Shown here one piece after another: positions 22,914 to 31,474 of a stretch of DNA of 32,747 nucleotides. A program made the translations under genes and the position numbers. The stretch comes from Ardenticatenaceae bacterium (lineage in GTDB: Bacteria; Chloroflexota; Anaerolineae; Promineifilales; Promineifilaceae), in assembly GCA_020634495.1 (NCBI GenBank), contig JACKBR010000052.1, positions 1 to 32,747 on the forward strand, read 5' to 3'. Numbering within the stretch: position 1 is the stretch's first letter; every line of letters begins with the position of its first letter. The notes under the pieces are model-generated. The model saw only the letters and a program-made list of their open reading frames with translations. It made no database searches and was not told where the DNA came from.

Positions 22914-23698
22914 TTAAAACAAGCCCGTCCCCATCCCCACGCCTACCAGAATGAGCAGCGCGCCCACGATGGTTGAACTGACCGCAAGGTGACATTTTTC
23001 AACAAACGCCTGCCAATAAAAGCGCCGACAAAAGCGGCTAACATGGCGGCCACAACCATCCCCGTGATGTTGGAATTCAGCATTTCAAAGCGGGCGGCAT
23101 AAAAAGCAGCCCCGTAAACCAGCAGTCGGGCAATATCCACAATAATGGCCGCTACAACGCCTGTGCCTACAAAGGCTTCCTTGTCTAGCCCCAGTTTAAT
23201 CAAAAAAGCAGAGCGAAGCGCCCCCTGATTGCCAGACAAACCACCAAAAAAACCTGATAACGCGCCACCCAGAGGCAGATATTTACGATCAAAGGACAAC
23301 TTACTCAGTTTTGGCAGCAGGTCAAACAGCGCAAAAATAATAATGATGGTGCCAATCACCAGTTTGAGAACCGTAATTTCATGCGTGCGACCGCCAAGAT
23401 GGTAGGTCTCCAAAGGGAGAAAGCGATCAAAGAAGGTGAGCGAGGCCGTTCCAATCATGGCGGTGACTGTGGCTGGGGCAGCAAAACGCCACACAACAGG
23501 CCATTTTGCTTGCCGCCCGATGAGTGCGACCTTGAAGATGTTGTTTGCCAGATGAACAACGGCCGTTGCCGCCACCGCCACAGGTACGGGAAAGAAAAGC
23601 GCAAAAGCGGGCATCAACATCGTTCCCAAACCAAAACCGGAGAAAAAGGTGAGCGCTGACACAGCAACAGCCACTGTGCAGATGATCAGGTATTCCAT
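22914..23698 (-). pseudogene. TauE/SafE-family anion exporter with a C-terminal frameshift
   Basis: This multipass membrane transporter has about eight helices. It has the family N-terminus (TFFSGFGLGTMLMPAFALFF) and the internal repeat GALSGFFGGLSGNQGA. The frame as read stops at 22943 after an abnormal tail (VQPSWARCSFW). Adding one A in the AA run at 22973-22974 (coding-strand GTTCAACC) restores VQTIVGALLILVGVGMGTGLF and a stop at 22914, the normal last helix. It is therefore a real frameshift or a sequencing error. The family exports sulfite, sulfoacetate and similar anions; the substrate here is unknown. Confidence 0.75.
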
Positions 23699-23713
23699 TT
23701 CAGCCGCCTTGTC

Positions 23714-24283
23714 TCACAAAAACCTTGTTGTGATCATCTTATACGTTTTGTATTCATCTCCATACATTTCTTCCAACCAAACTTCTTCGGCCAAAGAGGT
23801 AATGGCAAATACAAGTATCAAAAGCAAATGCGTTATCAACAGATAGAGCGAATTGGATATCAAAATAACGCCGACAAATAACAGCATATCGCCTAGATAT
23901 TGAGGGTTACGCATAAACTTGTATGGGCCATTGGTGACGAATCTATCTTTTAGGCCAGACGTGTTCTTTGTTCCAAGTGTAATGATGCCCCACGAAACAA
24001 GCAGTGAACCTATCATCGCAATTGGAACGCCAAGGAAGAAACGAGCATGGTGTGTAAATAACCCACTATTCCAATCTAAAAAGATAAATAAGGCGTTCAA
24101 GATGAAAGCAAGGTAAAAGAGTATCCAAGTGGTTGTATACTGCCACGACCATTTTTTTGGTGGCGGCCAAATGCGTTTATTGGGCAATGCCACTGACCAC
24201 CCAATGCCAAACAACAAGACATAATGAATGATCAAGTCGGATACAAAAAGGATTCCTTTGATGCTCTGTAGGTATTCGGCCAT
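23714..24283 (-). CDS. Membrane methyltransferase, ICMT/PEMT type
   Basis: The 189-residue protein has four to five membrane helices and the family C-terminal signature: VTNGPYKFMRNPQYLGD near residues 125-141 and EEVWLEEMYGDEYKTY near 167-182, which bind S-adenosylmethionine. The family methylates isoprenylcysteine, phosphatidylethanolamine or small isoprenoid and thiol substrates, so the exact substrate is open. It lies 15 bp before the TauE-like gene on the same strand and follows the alpha/beta hydrolase; GGAGATCAGG precedes the start. Confidence 0.8.
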   Translation of the reverse strand: MAEYLQSIKGILFVSDLIIHYVLLFGIGWSVALPNKRIWPPPKKWSWQYTTTWILFYLAFILNALFIFLDWNSGLFTHHARFFLGVPIAMIGSLLVSWGIITLGTKNTSGLKDRFVTNGPYKFMRNPQYLGDMLLFVGVILISNSLYLLITHLLLILVFAITSLAEEVWLEEMYGDEYKTYKMITTRFL

Positions 24284-24335
24284 TATTTAATCCTGATCTC
24301 CTTCATCCTTACCGCATGATACGCTTGTCATATTT

Positions 24336-25184
24336 TCACTTCTTTATACGTTTGATCACCCAGGATTCGATGTCGCCATACACTTCCTCCCGGTTGGTTT
24401 CAATAAGCAGATTGTGGCGGGCGCCATCATACAATTTGTAGGTTTTGTCGGACGAGGTTACATTTTTGATGAAACTGTCGTCCGGTTTGGCGACCGGGTC
24501 TTTGCTCCCTTGTAATACCAAAAGCGGCGTCTTAATCTGGCCTGCTTGCGCCGGTAACTGCTCAAAGACCTTGAGTAGTTGGCCGAAGAAGCCAATAGTG
24601 GCCACGCTGCCTTTGAGTGGATCGGCGACATGAATGGCGGCCAATTCTTGATCGCGACTTTCGGTGGCCGGATTGGGCGGCATTTTGATCTTGAAGCGCG
24701 GCGCGATGCGGGAAAAAACACGCGCCAGCGCCACCATAGCCCCCGGCATCTCTATCTCGCCGACCGGCGCGGAGGCGGCGATAACGCCGTCTATGATTGA
24801 GGGGAATTCAATGGCTTGTTCCAGAACGATAATCGCGCCGAGGCTGATGCCGAACAGGAAAATAGGTAGATTGGGTTCCTGAATGCGGGCAAAGTGGATA
24901 AAAGCATTCAGATCGGCGACCAGTTCGCGCCAGTCGTCGGCGTGCATGCGTTTGCCCTGGGAACGGCCGTGTCCTCTTTGGTCATAGCTGTAAGCTGCAT
25001 GTCCCGCCTGGGCCATGTACTCCGCCAGCCAGCGGTATCCCATTCCGTCGGCATAATCTGAGCCGCCATGCACAATGATGAACAAGGATTTGGGTGGTGC
25101 GTTCACAGGGCGACAATTTTGATAAACCATTGTAATCCCCGCATATCCTTGAAACGTTCCGATTTGATGTTGTATGTTTCTCAT
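24336..25184 (-). CDS. Alpha/beta hydrolase, monoacylglycerol-lipase-like
   Basis: The 282-residue serine hydrolase has IIVHGGSDYADG (oxyanion region), YDQRGHGRSQG, the nucleophile elbow FGISLGA with Ser114, the acid LQGSKDPVA and the catalytic His in GARHNLLIE. The layout matches the Hydrolase_4 (monoglyceride lipase) group. It begins 24 bp downstream of the second phosphatase gene, so the two are probably cotranscribed, with the methyltransferase following. The likely substrate is a lipid ester or lysolipid. Confidence 0.85.
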   Translation of the reverse strand: MRNIQHQIGTFQGYAGITMVYQNCRPVNAPPKSLFIIVHGGSDYADGMGYRWLAEYMAQAGHAAYSYDQRGHGRSQGKRMHADDWRELVADLNAFIHFARIQEPNLPIFLFGISLGAIIVLEQAIEFPSIIDGVIAASAPVGEIEMPGAMVALARVFSRIAPRFKIKMPPNPATESRDQELAAIHVADPLKGSVATIGFFGQLLKVFEQLPAQAGQIKTPLLVLQGSKDPVAKPDDSFIKNVTSSDKTYKLYDGARHNLLIETNREEVYGDIESWVIKRIKK

Positions 25185-25208
25185 AACGGATTCCCTTAAT
25201 AATGGTTT

Positions 25209-26012
25209 TTAATCAAGTAGTTCACCCCGAAGCCGGTCACGCATCTCATCTGAAATACCAAGTCCCTCACGGATGTAGTTCTCTACGGAGCCGTAATCAT
25301 CCACCATCTCCAGACGGGCGCCATCAAGGTAGGCTGGGGCGACGGTGAACAAGGGGGCAATATAGGTCATGTCCGCATCATTAAGCGGGGTGCCGCCGGG
25401 TTTGGTCATTAGCCTTCGCATTTCTGCTTTTTGCGCTTCCTGTTCATCTTTGAGATAGTGATTGGAAAGCATGTAGTCATTGGTAATCGTCTCCCAGGGG
25501 ACGCCCAAGATGGAAAGGATAACGGCCGTTCCCACGCCGGTACGGTCTTTGCCATGAGTACAATGGGCTACTAACGGCCGCTTGGCGGGGTTGGTAGCCA
25601 ACTGGACAAGCCTGCTATATTGCTCCTTGCACTCGCGCACAAAACCGCGATACATTTGCACCATCACATCTGGCGTGATGCTGGATAAATTGCCGTTTTG
25701 GAGAGCGTCTGTTAGCGTACTCGTTAACTGACCGGGATTGATAGGCAAAGCCACGCTTTGCGCCCCGTTCAAATAGCGATCTTGACCCAAACTTTCTACC
25801 TCAGCGGCTGATCGGAAATCTATCACCGTTTGGATGCGGCGTTTCTCCAATTGGGCGAGATCATCATCTGTAAGCCGGTTCAAACTGCCGGAACGATACA
25901 GCAAACCCCATTTGACGGAACGGCCGTCTGCCGTCTGATAGCCGCCAAGATCGCGGAAATTAGATTCCCCTTGAAGCTTCACGCGCTGACTGGGGAGTGG
26001 TTCAATCTTCAT
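25209..26012 (-). CDS. Tyrosine/serine-type protein phosphatase, DSP-like (copy 2)
   Basis: The 267-residue paralogue of the gene at 5882-6685 has the same length and the same P-loop HCTHGKDRTG with nucleophile Cys151. Other shared blocks are NFRDLGGYQT, SITPDVMVQ.YRGFVR, LGVPWETI and GSVENYIREGL. By eye most residues are identical, so the duplication is fairly recent. The extreme N-terminus differs (MKIEPLPSQR here). It is first in a probable operon with the hydrolase at 24336, and the truncated TetR gene lies upstream. Confidence 0.85.
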   Translation of the reverse strand: MKIEPLPSQRVKLQGESNFRDLGGYQTADGRSVKWGLLYRSGSLNRLTDDDLAQLEKRRIQTVIDFRSAAEVESLGQDRYLNGAQSVALPINPGQLTSTLTDALQNGNLSSITPDVMVQMYRGFVRECKEQYSRLVQLATNPAKRPLVAHCTHGKDRTGVGTAVILSILGVPWETITNDYMLSNHYLKDEQEAQKAEMRRLMTKPGGTPLNDADMTYIAPLFTVAPAYLDGARLEMVDDYGSVENYIREGLGISDEMRDRLRGELLD

Positions 26013-26082
26013 ATTTTCCCAAAAATTCTTACCCGAAACTCCTGCGTCAAATCCTAAATCTTAATCGCCCAATCCGTTCTCA

Positions 26083-26700
26083 TCAATTACACAACACACC
26101 CAGAGCGCGCAGCGTCACCTCGCTCACCGCATCAAACAATTTGTCCCAATCATACTTGAAAATTCCCATTCCCAACGCCAGCGTCACGCCATCGAACATG
26201 CTCAACAAAACCAGCGTCGTCCCTTCCACATCCGTCACCTGGAACTCGCCGTTGGCTAGGCCTTGTTCAATGACTTGCGTCATCATACGCACGTAGGGTT
26301 GATAAAATTCATCCAATAACTCAATAACATCTTCGTCATGCAGCGTTTGCACCCATGCTTCCATCATGACGCCAAAAAATGAAGTAAACTCCTTAAACTC
26401 ACTGCGAAACAGAGATAATGTGGTTAATATCTTTTCGGTAGCGCTGCTGTTGTTATCGTTGACAATCGCTTCCCAGGCTAACTCAAACTGCCCCATGATT
26501 TCCCGAAACAAGGAAATAAAAAGCTCCTTTTTGCCTTTGAAGTACCAGTAAAGCAAACCTTTACTTAACCCGGCTTCGGCGGCGATGTCGTCCATTTTGG
26601 TCAAGTGGTACCCTTTGCGACCAAAACAAATGATTGCGGCCTCAAAAATTTGTTGTTTGCGTTCGGCGGATACATCTGGTTTGGGAGACGTGTTTAAATT
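26083..26700 (-). pseudogene. TetR-family regulator lacking a start codon
   Basis: The frame encodes a TetR protein of about 205 residues: RKQQIFEAAIICFGRKGYHL, then TKMDDIAAEAGLSKGLLYWYFKGKKELF (complete TetR DNA-binding domain), then a helical ligand domain. In frame with helix 1 there is no ATG, GTG or TTG before TAG at 26701-26703, and an ISL3-type inverted repeat begins at 26718. The insertion has apparently removed the start and promoter. An internal ATG (26604) would lose helix 1 and most of the DNA-binding fold. It may formerly have controlled the phosphatase-hydrolase operon downstream. Confidence 0.75.
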
Positions 26701-26710
26701 CTATCTTGCG

Positions 26711-28558
26711 CAAGACCCAAAGTGGTTCTTCCGCGTTTTGCGTGAAATCAAGTAGTCAATGGCCGATACAGAACTCGTTTACGTAGTAGGTCAAAGTTAG
26801 CCCGACCATACATGAGCCTCTTTAAAAATTTCAAGCGATTCACCTGGCCTTCAACTTGTCCATTGCTCCAAATCGACGATAAAGCATTATGAACCGCCGA
26901 AAAATCTTTGCGAATCCCATTGGCAAAACTGATGAGAGACCGCACACCAGAGGCCACAGCATCCTTGAGCCATGACTCCAGTTTTTCCGGTTTCCTCAGC
27001 TTGACCATTTTGACAAATCTTTCGGCCAATTTAGCCGTCACTTCGACCTGTTTATCAGCAGCCATCATTCGTTCTAAGGCTGCTTTTTCTTTCCCATCAA
27101 GCTGGGAACGATCTTTGACTAGAATCCAGGATGCTCGTGGAGATGACCAGGGAACAGGTCGGGTCTGCTTAGTTAGTTTGGGGCGCACTTCTCGCGGTTG
27201 CTTGCGACTATATCGTGTTGATCGGGGTAGCAGTTTCCTTTCCTTGGCCGCCCAACGAGAGACGATGCCACGACTGCCTGTAAACCCTTTGTCTTTGATT
27301 TCTCGCCATAATTGGGTGCCGTTAGTATACCCAGCTTGCCAGCGTTCTTCCAAATAGGGCAGCCAGGGGGTTAATTTGCTGGGACGGATACGCCCCATTG
27401 TATATTGAGGACAGACATCTGCCTCCAGATATTTTCGCACCGTTCGGAAGGATATCTTGAGATGTCGCTGAATCGCTCGTTTTGAATAGCCTTCTTTGTG
27501 CAGTTGCTTGACCAACTCAAAACGTGCTTGCCGTCGCGCATGACGCACTGCTTTGTCCTTTTGTGCCTTTGTCAGTGGTAGCCTAACAGGTGTTGATGCT
27601 GTTTCTTCAAGGGTGGCCTCAACTGTAACGGCCGTTTGTGCCTCATCTTTTGTGTTCGCTATCTGTTTTTTTGCATCTTTGCCGGCATTAACTTTGCCGG
27701 CAGCGGCCAATACGATTGGCTTGTGGCTGAGCATTGTTTCCACAGCGTCTCTCAGATTCTTTAGCAGATGCCAGCGATCCGCTATCTGTTTTGCCTTTGG
27801 CGCACCTTCACTTACCGCTTTAGCATAATCATGTCCTCGGTCTCGGCTGACGATCTCGACGTCCGGATGCTGTTTCAGCCAGGTTATCACTTCATCTGCT
27901 TCTCTGGAATTAAGTAGTTCGACTGGTCTTCTGGATTCCAAGTCGACCAGGATCGTGCCGTAGGTATGTCCTCGTTTCTTCGCCCAATCATCAATTCCTA
28001 ATACCCGCGGTGTGGTTATTTTCCCCTCTGGTGATCTTCTAATGTCTCGAATGAGGGTGTCGCCACTTAATGGCATACACAAAGACGGCAGCAATCGTTG
28101 TCCTGCCTCCCCACTGACAGCAAAGGCGACGATCAGTTGTTGCTGGCTTAGCCGTTGCGTTCGCCGAGCTTTATAGCACACTAACTCTGGGAATGGTTCG
28201 GCAAAAGTGCGGCGCGAGCAGCCCGGATGATGGCAAAAGAAACGTCGCACCTTGAGATGCAATTGCACCCTAAAGCCCATGCAGGGTAAATCATGTGGAT
28301 GGCGTTGATAGTGTGAATGTATTTTCTCACTTATTTGCTGGCAGTCTGGGCATCGCCCTTTGGCAATACGACGTCTGGCGTAGATATCAATCTTATTTGT
28401 TTGCACCTGAATGTCATCTACCAATAACTGAGTTTCTGGGGGAAAGAGTGATTCAATCATTTTTTTCGTACTCCTATTTGAAAATGATTGAATTATCCCT
28501 TGCCTCACTGTTAAACGGCCGTTTTCACGCAAAACGCGGAAGAACCACTTTGCTCTTG
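26711..28558 (-). mobile_element. ISL3-family insertion sequence, about 1.85 kb
   Basis: A perfect 30-bp inverted repeat lies at 26718-26747 and 28523-28552 (core CAAAGTGGTTCTTCCGCG), with further gapped similarity (CAAGA) to about 26711 and 28558, so the outer ends are approximate. One ISL3-type transposase sits between. The expected 8-bp duplication is not visible: the left flank is the TetR gene and the right flank is a TniQ-like fragment. This suggests that a deletion accompanied or followed insertion. Confidence 0.85.
26748..28460 (-). CDS. ISL3-family transposase
   Basis: The 570-residue transposase starts at ATG 28460 (AGGAG upstream). Longer readings from 28808 run through the terminal repeat and are artefacts. 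The N-terminal zinc finger is CPDCQQISEKIHSHYQR with a second Cys/His set in FFCHHPGCSRRTFAE. The DDE core follows: VLGIDDWAKKRGHTYGT, IVSRDRGHDYAKAV and, near the C-terminus, NGQVEGQVNRLKFLKR with the last acid. An HTH-containing insert of about 200 residues (YSKRAIQRHLKISFRTVRKYL) sits before the final acid, as in the long ISL3 subgroup. The stop codon touches the left terminal repeat. Confidence 0.92.
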   Translation of the reverse strand: MIESLFPPETQLLVDDIQVQTNKIDIYARRRIAKGRCPDCQQISEKIHSHYQRHPHDLPCMGFRVQLHLKVRRFFCHHPGCSRRTFAEPFPELVCYKARRTQRLSQQQLIVAFAVSGEAGQRLLPSLCMPLSGDTLIRDIRRSPEGKITTPRVLGIDDWAKKRGHTYGTILVDLESRRPVELLNSREADEVITWLKQHPDVEIVSRDRGHDYAKAVSEGAPKAKQIADRWHLLKNLRDAVETMLSHKPIVLAAAGKVNAGKDAKKQIANTKDEAQTAVTVEATLEETASTPVRLPLTKAQKDKAVRHARRQARFELVKQLHKEGYSKRAIQRHLKISFRTVRKYLEADVCPQYTMGRIRPSKLTPWLPYLEERWQAGYTNGTQLWREIKDKGFTGSRGIVSRWAAKERKLLPRSTRYSRKQPREVRPKLTKQTRPVPWSSPRASWILVKDRSQLDGKEKAALERMMAADKQVEVTAKLAERFVKMVKLRKPEKLESWLKDAVASGVRSLISFANGIRKDFSAVHNALSSIWSNGQVEGQVNRLKFLKRLMYGRANFDLLRKRVLYRPLTT

Positions 28559-29026
28559 TCAAAAACACACCTGTGCCGTTACCAGCGCAGCCAGTTATTT
28601 CGGGACCGGTTCCCTTACCTAACCCAAATGGAAGCTGCCGAACGATTGGGAATTGAGCTTGAGATTGTACAGCGCCTGGTTGATGTGCAAATGCTCTTAG
28701 ACTACGAACGAAGCGAAGGCCAACAGCGATATGAATACCGGCGTTTGCGCATTGTGCGCCGAAAGGAGTTCGTTGATCTCCAACGACACTGGCAAACAGG
28801 CATTCCATTAGTTGATGTGGCGCGTCTCCTTGCCGTAGAACCGCAGGTCGTCGAAAAGTTGGTCAGTGCCGACTTGCTGAAAACATGCTGCCAAGCAGAT
28901 TCCGAAGAAAGCGGTCTGTGGCGACTGGATACGATCTCTGTGAACACTTTCTTCCGGAGCCTGAGCCGCTATCCAGACATTCCTCTTTGTTTTGGCAGAC
29001 CAGTGACCTTTATGGGAGCTGGTTGA
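28553..29026 (+). pseudogene. C-terminal fragment of a TniQ/TnsD-like protein
   Basis: From the ISL3 edge a frame reads on to TGA at 29024-29026 without a start of its own. It has two helix-turn-helix-like modules (LTQMEAAERLGIELEIVQRL and IPLVDVARLLAVEPQVVEKL), preceded by basic residues and ending RPVTFMGAG. Paired HTH modules in a C-terminal region occur in TniQ/TnsD target-selection proteins. The assignment is tentative, but the tandem transposon-end repeats 150 bp downstream support it. The upstream codons in the same frame belong to IS sequence. A 14-codon frame (29035-29079) with a good ribosome binding site follows and may be another remnant. Confidence 0.45.
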
Positions 29027-29175
29027 GGGTGGACATGACCTGGTACGAGTTTTGCGACGGATATTGGCAGGAGAGGTGACGGCTGTTTGGTTTTGGGGAG
29101 GCCTATATTCGATGTGGGTAAGCCGCAGCGATCTACGTCTTTTATGAAGTTGATAGTGAGAGCAACTTACGGAGC

Positions 29176-29243
29176 CAGTCTCATTATTTACCGATTCAGT
29201 CTCATTATTTACCGATGAGTCTCATTATTTAGCGAATCCTACA
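29176..29243 (+). repeat. Three tandem 20-21-bp repeats, probable Tn7/Tn5053-like transposon end
   Basis: AGTCTCATTATTTA followed by CGA starts at 29177, 29198 and 29218 (third copy with G for C). Read inward on the minus strand from 29243, the sequence begins TGTAGGATTCGCTAAATAAT, i.e. TGT at the tip followed by repeated AAATAATGAGACT units. That is the layout of transposase-binding ends of Tn7-, Tn5053- and IS21-type elements. The remaining parts of 29027-29175 and 29244-29343 hold no recognisable gene. Confidence 0.55.
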
Positions 29244-29343
29244 CGTTTGATAGCACTCCTGGCCGAATTTGTTTGCAAGCTGCATTTTATGTTAACTACC
29301 CCCCGTAGATTTATCTTATGATAATGACATTTAACAAAAGTTA

Positions 29344-29372
29344 TTGACACGAAGCATAAATTGACATAATAT
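29344..29372 (+). promoter_or_regulatory. Consensus promoter of the tyrosine recombinase, leaderless start
   Basis: TTGACA (29344-29349), a 17-bp spacer and TAATAT (29367-29372) form a near-perfect sigma70 promoter. The ATG at 29379 lies 6 bp after the -10, at the expected transcription start, and there is no ribosome binding site, so a leaderless mRNA is predicted. Confidence 0.75.
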
Positions 29373-29378
29373 TCACAC

Positions 29379-30386
29379 ATGGAACCTCAACACACATCAC
29401 TCATTCCCCAGGATGACTGGTACGCCATCATTGATCTGGTGACGCAAAGTGTGGACAGCCCGCACAGCAAGCGGGCTTACAGCCGCGCCCTCATTGATTT
29501 CCTGGATTGGTATGATGGCAACGGCCGTCCCGGCTTCACCAAAGCAACCATCAACGCCTACCGCGAGGAAATGCTGCAATCTGGCAAGAGTCGCTCAAGC
29601 ATCAACCAGGCGCTGTCGGCCATCCGCAAGCTTGCGGCAGAGGCGGCTGACAATGGCCTGGTTCCCCCCACCCTCGCCTATGGTGTCGAACGGGTCAAGG
29701 GTGTCAAGCAGGAAGGGGTCCGCGCTGGCAACTGGCTGACGAAGGAAGAAGCAGAGCAGCTGATTAACACCCCGGTCACGCGCTGGCGACAGGAAGAGAT
29801 TCCGCTGCGCAAGGCGATCCGCGACCAGGCAATCCTGGCGGTAATGATCGGCACCGGGCTAAGGCGCGCCGAAGTGGCCGGGCTGACCTGGGCGATGATC
29901 CAGCAGCGGGACGGCCGTTGGGCGATCATCGACCTGGTGGGCAAGCGCGGCCGGGTGCGTTCGGTGGGCATCCCACCCTGGGTGAAGGTGGCGCTGGATA
30001 GATGGGCGCAGACGGCTGGGGAGCGAGACGGCCGTATCTTCCTCGCCCTGAACAAAGACGGCAGCTTGGCCGGTTCCGTGCGCACGAAAGGCGGCACCCG
30101 CACCGATGGGTTTTTGACGCCGCAGGCGATCTACAATGTGGTTAAGGAACATGTGCTGGCAGCAGGCCACTATAATAGGAAAGGAGAAGCAGCCCTTGCT
30201 GCCCACGACCTGCGGCGGACGGCGGCGGCGTTGGCCTTGAAAGGCGGCGCCGACCTGCGGCAAATCCAGCAGATGTTGGGCCACGCCAGCATCACCACCA
30301 CCGAACGTTACCTGGAGCCGATGCGCAGCTTGCAGGTAACGGCCGGGGACTTCATCCAAATTGAACTGGCGCTGGCCACGGGATAA
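29379..30386 (+). CDS. Tyrosine recombinase (XerC/D-like integrase)
   Basis: The 335-residue protein has an N-terminal SAM-like core-binding domain (HSKRAYSRALIDFLDWY...INAYREEM) and a catalytic domain with Arg in GTGLRRAEVAGL (about 162), Lys in VGKRGRVRSV, HDLRR (about 275-279), GHASITTTERYL with the third His, and Tyr311 as nucleophile. All catalytic residues are present. It may be a mobile-element integrase, since it lies in a region of IS and transposon debris. It ends 5 bp from the convergent hypothetical gene; no att site was identified. Confidence 0.9.
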   Translation: MEPQHTSLIPQDDWYAIIDLVTQSVDSPHSKRAYSRALIDFLDWYDGNGRPGFTKATINAYREEMLQSGKSRSSINQALSAIRKLAAEAADNGLVPPTLAYGVERVKGVKQEGVRAGNWLTKEEAEQLINTPVTRWRQEEIPLRKAIRDQAILAVMIGTGLRRAEVAGLTWAMIQQRDGRWAIIDLVGKRGRVRSVGIPPWVKVALDRWAQTAGERDGRIFLALNKDGSLAGSVRTKGGTRTDGFLTPQAIYNVVKEHVLAAGHYNRKGEAALAAHDLRRTAAALALKGGADLRQIQQMLGHASITTTERYLEPMRSLQVTAGDFIQIELALATG

Positions 30387-30391
30387 GTGGC

Positions 30392-31372
30392 TTATTCTTG
30401 TGGTGGTGTGGTTGGTTTCTGCTCGTACAGGGCGAGTAGTTCGTTCCGAAGATCATTGTCATCCAGGTCGAAAAGCAAATCAAGCTCATCGCTGGTCATT
30501 TTGTCAACGCCCTGTGTCGAGCCGGTCTTGGCCGTTATGTCCTCAAAAAACCGTGCGTTTTCAATGATTTGTTTTATCTCAGTCACGATGCTCTGGTTCC
30601 AGTCAGCATCCTGTAGGCGTTGTAGAATGTGAAGCCGTTCATTGGCCTTCAGGTAGAGCCACAACGGCTTGACACGCTCCCAGAAGAAGTGATGCGTCAA
30701 CAGATTCTTTTTCACCCGCAGCGCCCGCTCCTGCGCCCGCCGTTTTTCGCGCTCGTACTCTGCGTTGATTTCCTCCAGGACCTCGTTGAACAACTCTCTC
30801 TCCGTCCAGGTTAACTTCTCCGGCCACTCTCCCGACTGCCAACGGTGACGCATGATACGTTTGTTTTCTGTCCACGAGAGGGTTTCGTCGTAGATGGTAT
30901 GTTTCCCCCGCTCGCTGGCTTTGATGAGGATAGTATACACCTGACCCAGGATACGGTTCCGTTCAGCTTCTTCGGCATTCTTCAGCTGCTGTAACCGTTC
31001 TTCTTCACCCACCAGGAAATCGAAAAGCACCTGTGTTTGCTTTGGAGCCAAGTTAATTGTGTTCGTGAGTACAAGTTCTCCCTTATCCTCAGGGTTGTTG
31101 ATGGAGAGTTGCCAGGCAGGCTCCCCGACGACACACCCCTGTGCTTGCCAATCCACAGCACGGCGTAACTGGTCGAGAAGGCCCAGGGCCTGCTGACCAC
31201 TTAACCTGGTTACTTGCTGTATCTCACCGTCCCATAGAATCAGGCCCTTTTTCTCCCACTTTTCGCGCTGGTAGCGATTGGTCCACTCTGGCCAATCGCT
31301 TGCCGCAGGCCAGGTCTGCAAATTTAAGCGAAAACCCTGGCTTGTGTGGTTTGGATTCTCTGTCGCTTGCAT
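30392..31372 (-). CDS. Unrecognised 326-residue protein
   Basis: The family was not recognised. The N-terminal third is Trp-rich (NLQTWPAASDWPEWTNRYQREKW). The centre holds a segment resembling DUF3467-like beta sequence (LTNTINLAPKQTQVLFDFL) and then a long charged helical region with probable coiled coil (about residues 190-230, rich in E, R and K). The C-terminus is acidic (SDELDLLFDLDDNDLRNEL). There is no signal peptide or membrane helix. It is tail to tail with the integrase and downstream of the truncated ATPase on the same strand. The 31373-31474 spacer shows nothing notable. Confidence 0.6.
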   Translation of the reverse strand: MQATENPNHTSQGFRLNLQTWPAASDWPEWTNRYQREKWEKKGLILWDGEIQQVTRLSGQQALGLLDQLRRAVDWQAQGCVVGEPAWQLSINNPEDKGELVLTNTINLAPKQTQVLFDFLVGEEERLQQLKNAEEAERNRILGQVYTILIKASERGKHTIYDETLSWTENKRIMRHRWQSGEWPEKLTWTERELFNEVLEEINAEYEREKRRAQERALRVKKNLLTHHFFWERVKPLWLYLKANERLHILQRLQDADWNQSIVTEIKQIIENARFFEDITAKTGSTQGVDKMTSDELDLLFDLDDNDLRNELLALYEQKPTTPPQE

Positions 31373-31474
31373 AACTATCTCCTAGTTGTGCCGCAAAAAT
31401 GGTTGGTATTCCAGCGCGTGTGATCTAGCCAGAGCTTACCTCAAAGTTAGTTGAGAATAATCTATTATTCTGAA

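Noticed and set aside
28461..28808. N-terminal extension of the ISL3 transposase to 686 residues
   Set aside because: The extra codons run through the 30-bp terminal inverted repeat into the TniQ-like fragment. ATG 28460 has a ribosome binding site and matches the family start.
29176..29243. Possible CRISPR array from three evenly spaced repeats
   Set aside because: The repeats are directly adjacent with no spacers, only three copies exist, and no cas genes are present. The layout fits transposon-end binding sites better.
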